From NCBI GenBank assembly GCA_963513935.1, contig OY740774.1, positions 29,345,949 to 29,409,948 of the forward strand: 64,000 nt of DNA, read 5' to 3'. Made by a program: the position numbers and the translations under genes. The notes under the pieces are model-generated. The model was not told where the DNA came from. It saw nothing but the letters and a program-made list of their open reading frames with translations, and did not search any database. Position 1 is the first letter of the stretch. Each line of letters opens with the position of its first letter. Below are positions 12,625 through 26,826 of the stretch, piece by piece. This stretch comes from Aphrophora alni. Lineage: Eukaryota > Arthropoda > Insecta > Hemiptera > Aphrophoridae.

Positions 12625-12950
12625 ATCGGTTACGATTCATTGAAACTAAAAATTATGATATTAAATATTATGCTCCAATATTATTTAGGCTTACTGAACT
12701 ATTATCATTGGTACACTAGGAATATTTGTAAAGAATATTTTGTTGTTGAATATATTTGTTATTTTTTATTTGGAAAAATAATAATTTTTAAAATTCATAA
12801 AAATATGAAAAATGTTAAATATTACATTCTCCAAATATTTGTGTATGTTAAATATCTTGTTAAATACACATTAAATACACTCCGGTTATTCTTAAAAGAC
12901 ATCGTTTAGGTATATAAGCTCGCTATAAAAACAAATGTGATACATTTTGT

Positions 12951-13755
12951 ACAATTTATTACGAAATATCAGTTATTATTAATACGTATAGGGTGATTCT
13001 CGAAAAAACGGAGACACTTTCAGTGAGTGTTCTATTGGTAAAACAAAAGAAACAAGTATATAGAAACGTAGGCTAAAAATGCTTGGTTTCTCATCTATCC
13101 AATATTTTGTTTTCTTAATCATTATAACTATAGAACAACATAAGATATTAAAGTCCTATTTAAAAATAAAAAAAAATTGTAAGTTACGTTTTACAAGTAT
13201 ACTAAAATCAAGGACTTTATTTCGATATTTTTTATATGGTGGCCGTTAAAAATATTTAATGTCGAATATCATGAAAACAGTTATTCTAACAAAACATGTA
13301 CAAGAGACAAAATATGTTCTTCTTTTAACGACATTTTTTGTTTATTTTATTTTATATTTTTATGTCAAACAATAATCGAGTTATTAACTAAATAATAATT
13401 AACATTTTTCCCCTTAATAATTGTCTATTAAAATCCGAAGATTTAGCCTAAAAAAAAAAAAAATTCTAATTATGATAATTTTATCTCCGGACATTTTTTA
13501 TTTTAGACTTTTTAAATAAATGAATAATTAATTATAAAAGATTGAAGATTCAAGAAATTTGACTATGTCAAATCAAACCAAACATCACTTTAAATAATAA
13601 GGATAATAATTGTATACCTTCTTCTTTGCCTTGTATAGTAAACATAAAATATGTAATATACCTTAAATTTAGATATTTACTTTATTTTGCTCATTGAACG
13701 TACATAGAAACTTCCTATCTTGCTACTACTATTGAAAGAAAATTAGATAACTTTA
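12951..13755. other. AT-rich DNA between segments C and D
   Basis: No gene, array or repeat family recognised. An AGGGTGATTCTCGAAAAAAC motif near 12,990 resembles the ends of some insect transposons, but no partner end was found. Confidence 0.45.
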
Positions 13756-14500
13756 TACACACTCCGTCTCGTGTGAATTACTTCTAACGTTACGTTACAC
13801 GTTTCTGATTCTCTGCTCATCTAACATAAGTCCGAACATCATGCACCAAACATCTTATGCTTTTTTTGCATTTCGGTTTTAGATATGTCTAAAACTATAG
13901 TCTTAACTTCCCATAAGTACGAGGGGAGGTTAATCTAACTGCTCATTGTGACACTAAGATAGAAGTGGTCAAATAATATAATCCTCAAATAACATTAAAA
14001 TAAATACCTTCTCTATCGTGTCAAAGTGTCTTTTTTATTCTGAATATTTTATGGATTGTTTATGGTTACAGTTCCCTACCAAGCGCAAGAGCGCTTCTTC
14101 TAGAATTTCGTGTGTGATGACTTCCCAATTGAACCTTCTTCTATTGAGAGTGCTGATTCTGAGGATTGTTCTACTCTTCATCTTACCAAGCTCACCAATC
14201 CAAATCCTTTATCGCACTACGAATATATCTCTGTATTATTGCGAATGGTTTATACAATAGTTATACACCCTCCTATTACTTCTATTGTCTCTTATATTAG
14301 GTCAATATGAACAAAATGTATTTTGTATTTATCCTCGTTAACTTTTCCAACAGATCTTAAGTAGTAACTATAAGTAAAACCGTAGGGGAGGCAACGCTCA
14401 CAAGCTCTAGCGCAATGCAAAAATTTACAAATTTATTTCAAAAAACTATACTACTCTGCATCTCTTCTGGGACCTTTCAGTTCTCCTGCTTATTTTGCTG
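13756..14500 (+). repeat. duplicated segment D, left copy, first part
   Basis: Aligns with about 48,040-48,625. Shared text includes TTAGATATGT, TTAACTTCCCATAAGT and AACTGCTCATTGTGA. The 66- and 80-codon open frames at 14,018-14,310 overlap each other and are not conserved in the paralogue, so I do not call them genes. Confidence 0.8.
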
Positions 14501-15673
14501 ACTCACATCGATGGTACACAGATTAAAATCGGGATGACTAATCCGAATGACAACCAGTATTGAAGTGTAACGAGACATGTAAACATATAAATGTATAAAA
14601 TAAAATCCACACCATGGGTTAAAATCAAATAGATGGTAGGATAAATGAAACTATTCTTAAATATTGAAAGGAAACTGGCTTGAAGAACGTGAACTACTCG
14701 GCAACTGCTGACTCAATGGAGTCCAATCATCACATTCAAATTACACAGTTTGAGAAGACCCGATTTGTTCACAGAGGGGATGTATTATTGAAATCTAAGA
14801 AAGCGACGTAAAGAAAGAGGAGATGATAATTTCTCTTTTTTTATTTTGAGAATGTAGTAAAGATAATCAGCATACAAGGCCGTAAAGACTTTCTAAGATT
14901 TACTGGTATAAATGGCTAATGGAACGGAGTAATGTGACTGAAAAAAAAACTTGTATTGCCAAATTTAAGTGAAAAAAGTGTAAGTAGGAGAGTCGAAATG
15001 GATCCACTAACGACAAAGAAGATTTTCTTTGATATGCTCCCAGCCCAGAATCTAAAAGTACAAAGATTGTCTAAGCTGAGTTGGGAGAATCAAATTGGTG
15101 CCTTAAACAAGTGATTCATCGATAGCTTTCTAATGATCATCAAATAAATCTAAATTACAAACCTTTGAGTATGAAACCAAAAACACTCAAACTAAAATTT
15201 TTTGAATTTTTGTGTTAAAGACACCCTGAGAACATGAGTTATTGGAGCAAATATACATCCATAGGATTTATATGATATTTCTCTATTTCCTTAGCTAACT
15301 GTGTGAGCTACACTTTGTTTACTCCGATGCTCATTCCAATATTGTCAAAAGCCTAGGGAGAATCTTGGAGCCAATCAATTATGGTACGTTATGGATATGT
15401 TCAACGGTGGCGTAATTATGAAGGAAGAAATCGAAACTATTTTAATAAACTCAATTATTGCACTAAAACTAACTGCTATTACTAGAACCCAAAATGACCA
15501 TTAAAATCACTAAAACCAATTTAAACATTACATTCACTTCATATTCATATAGTTGATTTTAGTTATAAACAATACATTTCAATTCAATTTATCCTTTACT
15601 CATGCGCTATATTTTACTAAAACAAAACTGCAGACATTTACACAGTACAGTTAATATTCAGGACGACCACTCA

Positions 15674-15701
15674 TGACGTCAGTTGACTACTCATGACGTC
15701 A
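15674..15701. promoter_or_regulatory. two CRE-like palindromes spaced exactly 20 bp
   Basis: TGACGTCA occurs at 15,674-15,681 and 15,694-15,701, each preceded by ACTCA. This is the consensus bound by CREB/ATF bZIP factors. With no gene nearby, a regulatory role is only a possibility. Confidence 0.3.
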
Positions 15702-16899
15702 CACTAATCAAGTTATAGGCCTAAACGTTGATAAACTAATTTACACGCAGGTCCAGATTGATGACATAATTTATGTATTTACATGTCTCTGTCAATTTGC
15801 AATTACCAACAGCAACTCTTGTTGTAAATGCACGTTTGTGGCGCTAAAAATTCATGATTTAAAATTTAAAATCACAAATAATTGTACTTGATGTAATTTA
15901 ATTTTTGTTAATGAATCACCATACATTTAATTTAATCAGTATAATGTGTTCACTAAATGATGTAAATTAATGATAACACTTGGAGCATGTACGAAATAAT
16001 ACAAACATCTATAGAACAAATTAAGTAGCATGCGATATAGAGCACAACTAAACAAATTCGGGCTTACCTGAATATCTTATCTCTCAGGATATGTATTTTT
16101 AAATTTTCTTTCTGATACTATGGTTCTTACATTTGTAAGTATATGTAACTGATTTGTAATATAATATATAAATATTCAAATATATAAATTTGTAATTTGT
16201 AACCCTGCCTTTGTTATACAACTGATTTAGCTCTCAGATCCCATCTTTAAAGCCTGGGTAACTTACTTAGACAGCGTAACACATGTCAAGTCCCGTAAGT
16301 GGTAAAACTTGAATTATTGCATGTTTTATTAAGAGTTAAAATGAATACAAAGCTATACATATACATAGCATGGTTTATGTATATGGAATTATCATACATT
16401 TTGTATGATCGAACCATAGTTACTGCCAAGCTGCTTATGAATAGTTATGGTATTTATGAAAATACTTCTTTACAATGAGTTCAAACAATGTATGGAGGAT
16501 TATTTTTCTAAATTTAACGCAGAGTACAAAGTTCCTTTCAACATGTGGATTGGCGGAAGAAGGTGGTAGATGTGTAAACTAGAAAGATATATAGAATCAA
16601 TACATCGGGCCTTTGTTAATGAAATGTATAAAGTATAAAATTTATAAATTAAAACCACGAAAATTTTTAAGAAAATATAGTTACACATTTAAAAAAAATT
16701 AAAACAGAAATTTCCACGCAATCTATGTTGATGGTTTGTGGTTCTATGGATGATTTTATCTACACCACAAACAAGAGAAGTAAATGACATTATTTTAAAA
16801 TAATAATTATAAAAGAAATTTAGAAAAATAATATACAAGTTTATAAACTAATATTTCTTAATGATTAAATTTGAATAAACAGGTCTTTCCGCCCTTTGC

Positions 16900-17270
16900 A
16901 TAATTTTATTTTCTCCGTTTTTATAGGTTACACTAAAAACCTCAAGTATTTAGTTTACAAAACTCCTGCAATGCACAAAACCTTTCAAGGGGTTTCTCAG
17001 TTTCCGGTTCGTTAAACCCCAGTGTTAATTTCAGAATCTCTTTTGTATGTTTTACAGCAATGGTATTTATTTTAAAGTAGAAAGCTGTAATTAAAATGTG
17101 AATAAAAATATATTTCAGCTTTTGTTGTTCTAGATGTATTTGATCTGTAGGTAAAAGAAGGAACTATAAACTGACTTAAAACCTACATGATTAATAGAAA
17201 TTGAAGTTGTTGATTGTTTTACTTATACTAAGAACTATATATTACAATATACAGGTATTTACATATAATA
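16900..17270 (+). repeat. third copy of part of duplicated segment C
   Basis: Shares AAAACCTCAAGTATT, the CCTTTCAAG...TTCTC stretch and CGGTTCGTTAAA with 42,185-42,270, and AATTTCAGAA...TCTTTT and the ATATTACAATAT region with 10,780-11,010. Segment C therefore exists in at least three copies, this one embedded in the 3.7-kb insert. Confidence 0.7.
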
Positions 17271-18190
17271 TAATAAGAATTATGTTATATTATTTAATAA
17301 GAATTATTACATATATATAATAAGAATTCATGAAATTGGTTTACTGTGTTTTGTAATTTTATATAATATATAGTTACGGACCTAACTCAACGCGATCTTT
17401 AAAGGGGAGCTTTCGTTTTCTCGATTTGACTTTCAAGCTCTGACTCTGTTAGTATTTGTGGAAATATATAATTGTTGGATTTCTATTGTCAAGAGTAAGC
17501 GGTTTTATTTACGTGACACGTATAATATAAATATGACAATCTTTACTAATTGACTGAAAGAACAAATTCAACTTTTACTGGAGCATTTGGAATTTTATCA
17601 GTATATTTACGTTTTGTATGTGTGTTGTAACACACTTATTGACAATATTGACAAATGGGTGTACTAATCTTTATAAAACTTAGAAATTAGGTTAACAAAG
17701 CCCAACTACGTGTGCAAGGTTTTTTCGAAAAATGTTAATTGTAATCAATTATAGGTATCATATTATAATTTAATTTTATAATTGTGGTTTGTATAAAGAA
17801 CTTTATCTTATAATTATTTTGTAATTTTAAATGATAGAAAAACAACGATCTATTTATTATCCTTTTTATTTTGTAAACTATTTTATAAGAATAAAGGAGT
17901 TCTGTTACGGCAATAGTTAAAAGCACTTGTCACATGTAATTCATTATGAAGAGCTGTACTTAAGTTCCAGTAACCAATGCATTAGTTAAAAGATAGAACA
18001 GACTTCTCTCTGAAACAGCAATTCTCCATTACGTTCTTACTGAAAAACTATTACTAAATGTCCTTTTGTATTTATGTCACATATACTCAGACACTTTAAT
18101 GACTGTCTGCTGGTTATGTTCAAAATAACGTTTAATTTTGACTACTTTCCATTATATGTAATTAATTACATTTGAGATTTATTTAGATGT

Positions 18191-19932
18191 TAAGGTATTG
18201 GACAATATTGAATAACATAGTTTTTTCTTCCAATGGCTAGTTAACTATCTCCTTATATACCTTGGGAGAAAAGGAATAATGATTTATACATATTATTGAT
18301 TTTATTAAATAATAAAGGTTTTGTTAAAGTATTTTTTGTATTTACATTATATATTTTTTTAAATTCTGTTGGCTGGGTTTACTATAATTATCTTAATAGA
18401 GTGCTTGTTGGTTTTGTTGATTCCTTACATTTTTATAAAGTAAATTACCTTAATTTTCGTTTTACTTCATAATAATCATCGATATCTTATTCAATCGCAA
18501 TCATACTTGGTTCTTTCATATTTCATTTGTTTTTATTAGTTGTGGTTTATTAGTGTATTTCTTATTCTTTTTTAAATTCACTGATTCTTTTAATCTTTGT
18601 GTGTTTCTTATTCCTTGTTTTTATATTTTTTATTAATTCTTTTCCTTTTTGTATGCTTATTTGTTTCCTTGTTTCTTTCTTTCTTTCTTACATTCATTCA
18701 TTCATTCTTTGGCTGTTAATTTTTCACTTATTATTATTATTATTATTATTATTATTTTTTGTCAAATTGTTTGTTTCGTTTAATTATTAAATATTCAATT
18801 ATTCTTTATTGAATTTTTATTGATGCAGTTTTTCGTTCTTGTTTAATTTATTCAGCCTGAGTCGTGTTTGTTTGATTCTTTCATTAATTCATCCCCTCTT
18901 TCATCTTTATAGTTAGTCGCCATGTTCATAAACTCTTCATATAACTCCAAGGAAGTTCAAGACTGCACAATTCAATACGTCGTCAGTATTTGGAAGAAAT
19001 GTTGATCATATTTCACTTAAATTAAAACACGATGTTGCTTAACCATGTTCATCTCCTACTTTGACATTGCATAAACGACGTGTCACAAACTTCCAAAACG
19101 AACGAAGGATGTGGAGCTCATAAGAATAGATGAAGCATAGCGGTGAATTAAGAAAGAAAGTTTATATTTAAATGGAATCAATTACGATATTTCAAACGTC
19201 AAGTATTGTTGCCATCTCACTATAAAAAAGGAACAATATAAAATAAAATAAAGATTCCTAGCTCTCGAATAATCTATTTACTTCAAGGTTGGAAGAAAAC
19301 AAGATTTGGTCAACAGGTACCTGAAAGTAAAACCGAATGAAAGCTATCTAATCCAAGACTAAATTTATCCAACTAGGGTCCTTTGATATTGCCATCCACA
19401 TGCTCACTATACAGCCTTAAGTTACAGGTCGAGTATTAAAAGTAGTTTGTAGAGATTATAATTTTAATACTTTTACAAGTCATATCCCGCATGCATAAAA
19501 CGCAAAAGGAAAATTAACTAAACTGAGAATATTAATTAAAGCATTTAGTTGTAAAATATCGATGAGATAGAATGTTTATCTAAATTTCTATGCCTTTACA
19601 AGGTCTAACTAATCTGCCATTAGTTAATGACATTACTTGCCTGATTAATCACACAAAGCTGCCCGGACTACCTTAAATAACTCATGTAATTGTCACACAC
19701 TTCGATGTAACACATTGGCGCCACTAGTAGTCTGTAATTGGTTACGTCTATACATTATCCTGCAACTGTTTACGATTGGTATCATTGAATTCGTAATTGG
19801 CGATTAATTCATAACAATTTATATGGGTTATATTGTTGAGTTTATTATAAAAATTAATACCTTCACAGCCTTCTGATTTATGATTTCTTTAATTTATACA
19901 TACATATAATATATTTATTTCTCATATATATA
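18191..19932 (+). repeat. duplicated segment D, left copy, second part
   Basis: Aligns with about 48,627-49,990. Shared text includes GAAGAAAACAAGATTTGGTC (19,292 and 49,130) and CTTGCCTGATTAATCACACA. Includes small (TTA)n at 18,727-18,755 and TTTC/ATTC tetranucleotide runs at 18,673-18,707. No gene recognised. Confidence 0.8.
19212..19395 (+). repeat. dispersed ~200-bp repeat, copy 2
   Basis: Starts CATCTCACTATAAAAAAGGA, then ATAAAGATTCCTAGCTCTCG and GAAGAAAACAAGATTTGGTC. It has the same internal order as the copies at 11,310 and 49,056. Confidence 0.65.
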
Positions 19933-19933
19933 T

Positions 19934-21394
<1,461 letters not shown>

Positions 21395-22440
21395 TTAGTT
21401 ACAGAGATTGTAATGAGATATAGAAGAGGTAATAACTTCGATGAGGTAATGATGTATAGAGGTGTTAATGAAGGACAGAGGAAGTAATGGGATATAGAAA
21501 ACCTTATGGCTATAAAGGACATAACGAGATATAGAATATGTAATGAGATATAAAGGATGTAATGATATATAGAGCAGGTAACAACTTAGATGAGAATAAG
21601 ATATATAGAGGAGGTAATGTGGAATAGAGGAGGTAAAGGGGTATGAAGGAGATAATGAGGCATAGAATAGGTAATGAGGTATAGAGGATTTATTGAGGTA
21701 TAGGTGAGGTAACGACATAGAGCTGGTAATGGGGATATAGAGGAGGAAAAGATATAGAGGTGGTAATTATGTATATAGGAGGGAATGAGGTATAGAGGAA
21801 GTATTGTGGTATAGAGGATGTTATGATGAATAGATGCATAAGTAAATTAATGGGGTATATAAAAGGTAATGTGTATACAAGAGGTAATGAAGTATAGAAG
21901 AAGTAATGAGGTGTAGAGGATGTAGTGAATTATAGAGGAAGTAATTTTGAGGTATAGTGAAGGTAATGAAGTATGTAGTATATAACGAGGAAAAGAGGAG
22001 GTAATGAGGTATATAGGTGTTAATGAGGTATAGAGGAAGTAATGAATTAAGGCGGATATAGGATTTCATGAGTTCTGATTTGTTAAGGAGGTAATGCAGT
22101 AATAATGGTGTACAAAATAGGCAATAGGGTATAAAGTAGGATATTAGGTATATAGTTGGTAATGAGATATAGAGATGACACTGAGGTATATTTGAGGTAA
22201 TATATTATATAAAGGATGTATTATGATATATAGGATGTAATTATGAATAGGTGTATAAGGAAATTATGCGGTATAGAGGAGGTAATCTGTATACAAGAGG
22301 TAATGAAGTATAGAAGAAGTATTGAGGTGTGGAGGAAGTAAAGAATTATAGAGGAAGTAATGAGGTACAGTGGAGGTAATGAAGTATGTATTATGTAATT
22401 AGGCAAAGAGGAGGAAATAAGGTATATAATTGGTAATTAA
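21395..22440. repeat. degenerate left edge of the satellite
   Basis: Loosely conserved 19-bp units such as GTAATGAGGTATAGAGGAT (about 21,670). A longer repeat of about 395-400 bp links 21,821-22,070 with 22,221-22,440. The second of these already contains the protomer order of the later 152-bp monomer. Confidence 0.85.
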
Positions 22441-23330
22441 GGATACTCGTATAGGTGGTATAGAGACGAAGTAATGAGGTGTAGAGGAAGTAAAGAATTA
22501 TAGAGAAATTAATTAGGTCAGTGGAGGTAATGAAGTATGTATTATGTAATTAGGCAAAGAGGAGGGAATAAGGTATATAATTGGTAATTAGGGATACTCG
22601 TATAGGTGGTATATAGACGAAGTAATGAGGTGTAGAGGAAGTAAAGAATTAAAGAGAAAGTAATGAGGTACAGTGGAGGTAATGAAATATGTATTATGTA
22701 ATTAGGCAAATAGGAGGGAATAAGGTATATATTTGGTATTAGGGATACTCGTATAGGTGGTATATAGACGAAGTAATGACGTGTAGAGGAAGTAAAGAAT
22801 TATAGAGAAAGTAATGAGGTACAGTGGAGGTAATGAAGTATGTATTATGTAATTAGGCAAAGAGGAGGGAATAAGGTATATATTTGGTATTAGGGATACT
22901 CGTATAGGTGGTATATAGACGAAGTAATGACGTGTAGAGGAAGTAAAGAATTATAGAGAAAGTAATGAGGTACAGTGGAGGTAATGAAGTATGTATTATG
23001 TAATTAGGCAAAGAGGAGGGAATAAGGTATATAGTTGGTAATTAGGGATACTCGTATAGGTGGTATATAGACGAAGTAATGAGGTGTAGAGGAAGTAAAG
23101 AATTATAGAGAAAGTAATGAGGTACAGTGGAGGTAATGAAGTATGTATTATGTAATTAGGCAAAGAGGAGGGAATAAGGTATATAATTGATAATTAGGGA
23201 TACTCGTATAGGTGGTATATAGACGAAGTAAAGAATTAAAGAGAAAGTAATGAGGTACAGTGGAGGTAATGAAGTATGTATTATGTAATTAGGCAAATAG
23301 GAGGAAATGAGGTATATAATTGTTAATGAG

Positions 23331-26300
23331 GGATACTCGTATAGGTGGTATATAGACGAAGTAATGAGGTGTAGAGGAAGTAAAGAATTAAAGAGAAAGT
23401 AATGAGGTACAGTGGAGGTAATGAAATATGTATTATGTAATTAGGCAAAGAGGAGGGAATAAGGTTTATAATTGATAATTAGGGATACTCGTATAGGTGG
23501 TATATAGACGAAGTAAAGAATTAAAGAGAAAGTAATGAGGTACGGTGGAGGTAATGAAGTATGTATTATGTAATTAGGCAAATAGGAGGAAATGAGGTAT
23601 ATAATTGTTAATGAGGGATACTCGTATAGGTGGTATATAGACGAAGTAATGAGGTGTAGAGGAAGTAAAGAATTAAAGAGAAAGTAATGAGGTACAGTGG
23701 AGGTAATGAAATATGTATTATGTAATTAGGCAAAGAGGAGGGAATAAGGTTTATAATTGATAATTAGGGATACTCGTATAGGTGGTATATAGACGAAGTA
23801 AAGAATTAAAGAGAAAGTAATGAGGTACGGTGGAGGTAATGAAGTATGTATTATGTAATTAGGCAAATAGGAGGAAATGAGGTATATAATTGTTAATGAG
23901 GGATACTCGTATAGGTGGTATATAGACGAAGTAATGAGGTGTAGAGGAAGTAAAGAATTAAAGAGAAAGTAATGAGGTACAGTGGAGGTAATGAAATATG
24001 TATTATGTAATTAGGCAAAGAGGAGGGAATAAGGTATATAGTTGGTAATTAGGGATACTCGTATAGGTGGTATATAGACGAAGTAATGAGGTGTAGAGGA
24101 AGTAAAGAATTATAGAGAAAGTAATGAGGTACAGTGGAGGTAATGAAATATGTATTATGTAATTAGGCAAAGAGGAGGGAATAAGGTTTATAATTGATAA
24201 TTAGGGATACTCGTATAGGTGGTATATAGACGAAGTAAAGAATTAAAGAGAAAGTAATGAGGTACGGTGGAGGTAATGAAGTATGTATTATGTAATTAGG
24301 CAAATAGGAGGAAATGAGGTATATAATTGTTAATGAGGGATACTCGTATAGGTGGTATATAGACGAAGTAATGAGGTGTAGAGGAAGTAAAGAATTAAAG
24401 AGAAAGTAATGAGGTACAGTGGAGGTAATGAAATATGTATTATGTAATTAGGCAAATAGGAGGAAATGAGGTTTATAATTGATAATTAGGGATACTCGTA
24501 TAGGTGGTATATAGACGAAGTAAAGAATTAAAGAGAAAGTAATGAGGTACGGTGGAGGTAATGAAGTATGTATTATGTAATTAGGCAAATAGGAGGAAAT
24601 GAGGTATATAATTGTTAATGAGGGATACTCGTATAGGTGGTATATAGACGAGGTAATGAGGTGTAGAGGAAGTAAAGAATTAAAGAGAAAGTAATGAGGT
24701 ACGGTGGAGGTAATGAAGTATGTATTATGTAATTAGGCAAAGAGGAGGGAATGAGGTATATAATTGTTAATGAGGGATACTCGTATAGGTGGTATATAGA
24801 CGAAGTAATGAGGTGTAGAGGAAGTAAAGAATTAAAGAGAAAGTAATGAGGTACAGTGGAGGTAATGAAATATGTATTATGTAATTAGGCAAAGAGGAGG
24901 GAATGAGGTATATAATTGTTAATGAGGGATACTCGTATAGGTGGTATATAGACGAAGTAATGAGGTGTAGAGGAAGTAAAGAATTAAAGAGAAAGTAATG
25001 AGGTACAGTGGAGGTAATGAAGTATGTATTATGTAATTAGGCAAATAGGAGGAAATGATGTATATAATTGTTAATGAGGGATACTCGTATAGGTGGTATA
25101 TAGACGAAGTAATGAGGTGTAGAGGAAGTAAAGAATTAAAGAGAAAGTAATGAGGTACAGTGGAGGTAATGAAATATGTATTATGTAATTAGGCAAAGAG
25201 GAGGGAATAAGGTTTATAATTGATAATTAGGGATACTCGTATAGGTGGTATATAGACGAAGTAAAGAATTAAAGAGAAAGTAATGAGGTACGGTGGAGGT
25301 AATGAAGTATGTATTATGTAATTAGGCAAATAGGAGGAAATGAGGTATATAATTGTTAATGAGGGATACTCGTATAGGTGGTATATAGACGAAGTAATGA
25401 GGTGTAGAGGAAGTAAAGAATTAAAGAGAAAGTAATGAGGTACGGTGGAGGTAATGAAGTATGTATTATGTAATTAGGCAAATAGGAGGAAATGAGGTAT
25501 ATAATTGTTAATGAGGGATACTCGTATAGGTGGTATGTAGACGAAGTAATGAGGTGTAGAGGAAGTAAAGAATTAAAGAGAAAGTAATGAGGTACAGTGG
25601 AGGTAATGAAATATGTATTATGTAATTAGGCAAAGAGGAGGGAATAAGGTATATAGTTGGTAATTAGGGATACTCGTATAGGTGGTATATAGACGAAGTA
25701 ATGAGGTGTAGAGGAAGTAAAGAATTATAGAGAAAGTAATGAGGTACAGTGGAAGTAATGAAATATGTATTATGTAATTAGGCAAAGAGGAGGGAATAAG
25801 GTTTATAATTGATAATTAGGGATACTCGTATAGGTGGTATATAGACGAAGTAAAGAATTAAAGAGAAAGTAATGAGGTACGGTGGAGGTAATGAAGTATG
25901 TATTATGTAATTAGGCAAATAGGAGGAAATGAGGTATATAATTGGTAATTAGGGATACTCGTATAGGTGGTATATAGACGAAGTAATGAGGTGTAGAGGA
26001 AGTAAAGAATTATAGAGAAAGTAATGAGGTACAGAGGAGGTAATGAAGTATGTATTATGTAATTAGGCAAAGAGGAGGAAATGAGGTATATAATTGTTAA
26101 TGAGGGATACTCGTATAGGTGGTATATAGACGAAGTAATGAGGTGTAGAGGAAGTAAAGAATTAAAGAGAAAGTAATGAGGTACAGTGGAGGTAATGAAG
26201 TATGTATTATGTAATTAGGCAAAAAGGAGGGAATAAGGTATATAATTGATAATTAGGGATACTCGTATAGGTGGTATATAGACGAAGTAAAGAATTAAAG

Positions 26301-26826
26301 AGAAAGTAATGAGGTACAGTGGAGGTAATGAAGTATGTATTATGTAATTAGACAAATAGGAGGAAATGAGGTATATAATTGTTATTGAGGGATACTCGTA
26401 TAGGTGGTATATAGACGAAGTAATGAGGTGTAGAGGAAGTAAAGAATTAAAGAGAAAGTAATGAGGTACAGTGGAGGTAATGAAGTATGTATTATGTAAT
26501 TAGGCAAAGAGGAGGGAATAAGGTTTGTAATTGATAATTAGGGATACTCGTATAGGTGGTATATAGACGAAGTAAAGAATTAAAGAGAAAGTAATGAGGT
26601 GCTGTGGAGGTAATGAAGTATGTATTATGTAATTAGGCAAATAGGAGGAAATGAGGTATATAATTGGTAATTAGGGATACTAGTATAGGTGGTATATAGA
26701 CGAAGTAATGAGGTGTAGAGGAAGTAAAGAATTATAGAGAAAGTAATGAGGTGCAGTGGAGGTAATGAAGTATGTATTATGTAATTAGGCAAATAGGAGG
26801 AAATGAGGTATATAATTGTTAATGAG
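23331..26826. repeat. higher-order repeat copy A, 3,496 bp, 24 monomers
   Basis: Counting from each GGATACTCG landmark gives monomer lengths in the order 152,133,152,133,152,152,133,152,133,152,152,152,152,133,152,152,152,133,152,152,133,152,133,152. That is sixteen 152-mers and eight 133-mers, totalling 3,496 bp. Private variants mark single monomers, for example AAATGATGTATATA at 25,053, GCAAAAAGG at 26,219, TTAGACAAA at 26,348 and TACTAGTATAGG near 26,678. Confidence 0.93.

Larger units (their letters stand above)
9490..12950 (+). repeat. duplicated segment C, left copy
   Basis: Aligns with 38,140-39,250 plus 41,830-43,790 in the right block. It contains no gene. The small open frames here (for example minus 9,517-9,699 and 10,641-10,835) are not conserved as frames in the paralogue, which argues against coding function. 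Confidence 0.8.
14501..18190. other. ~3.7-kb insertion in the left block
   Basis: The right block runs continuously across this point (48,625-48,630, TATTGTATTGGTCAATATAG). The left copy breaks after CTGCTTATTTTGCTG and resumes at about 18,190 with TAAGGTATTGGACAATATTG. The insert has no recognisable gene. It includes a further copy of part of segment C (16,900-17,270) and a pair of TGACGTCA palindromes (15,674 and 15,694). Its ends show no obvious inverted repeats. Confidence 0.7.

Noticed and set aside
21395..22406. Minus-strand open frames of 61-107 codons in the satellite edge
   Set aside because: They arise from the C-poor tandem repeat. They are not maintained in the core array, where the 152-bp unit is not divisible by three.
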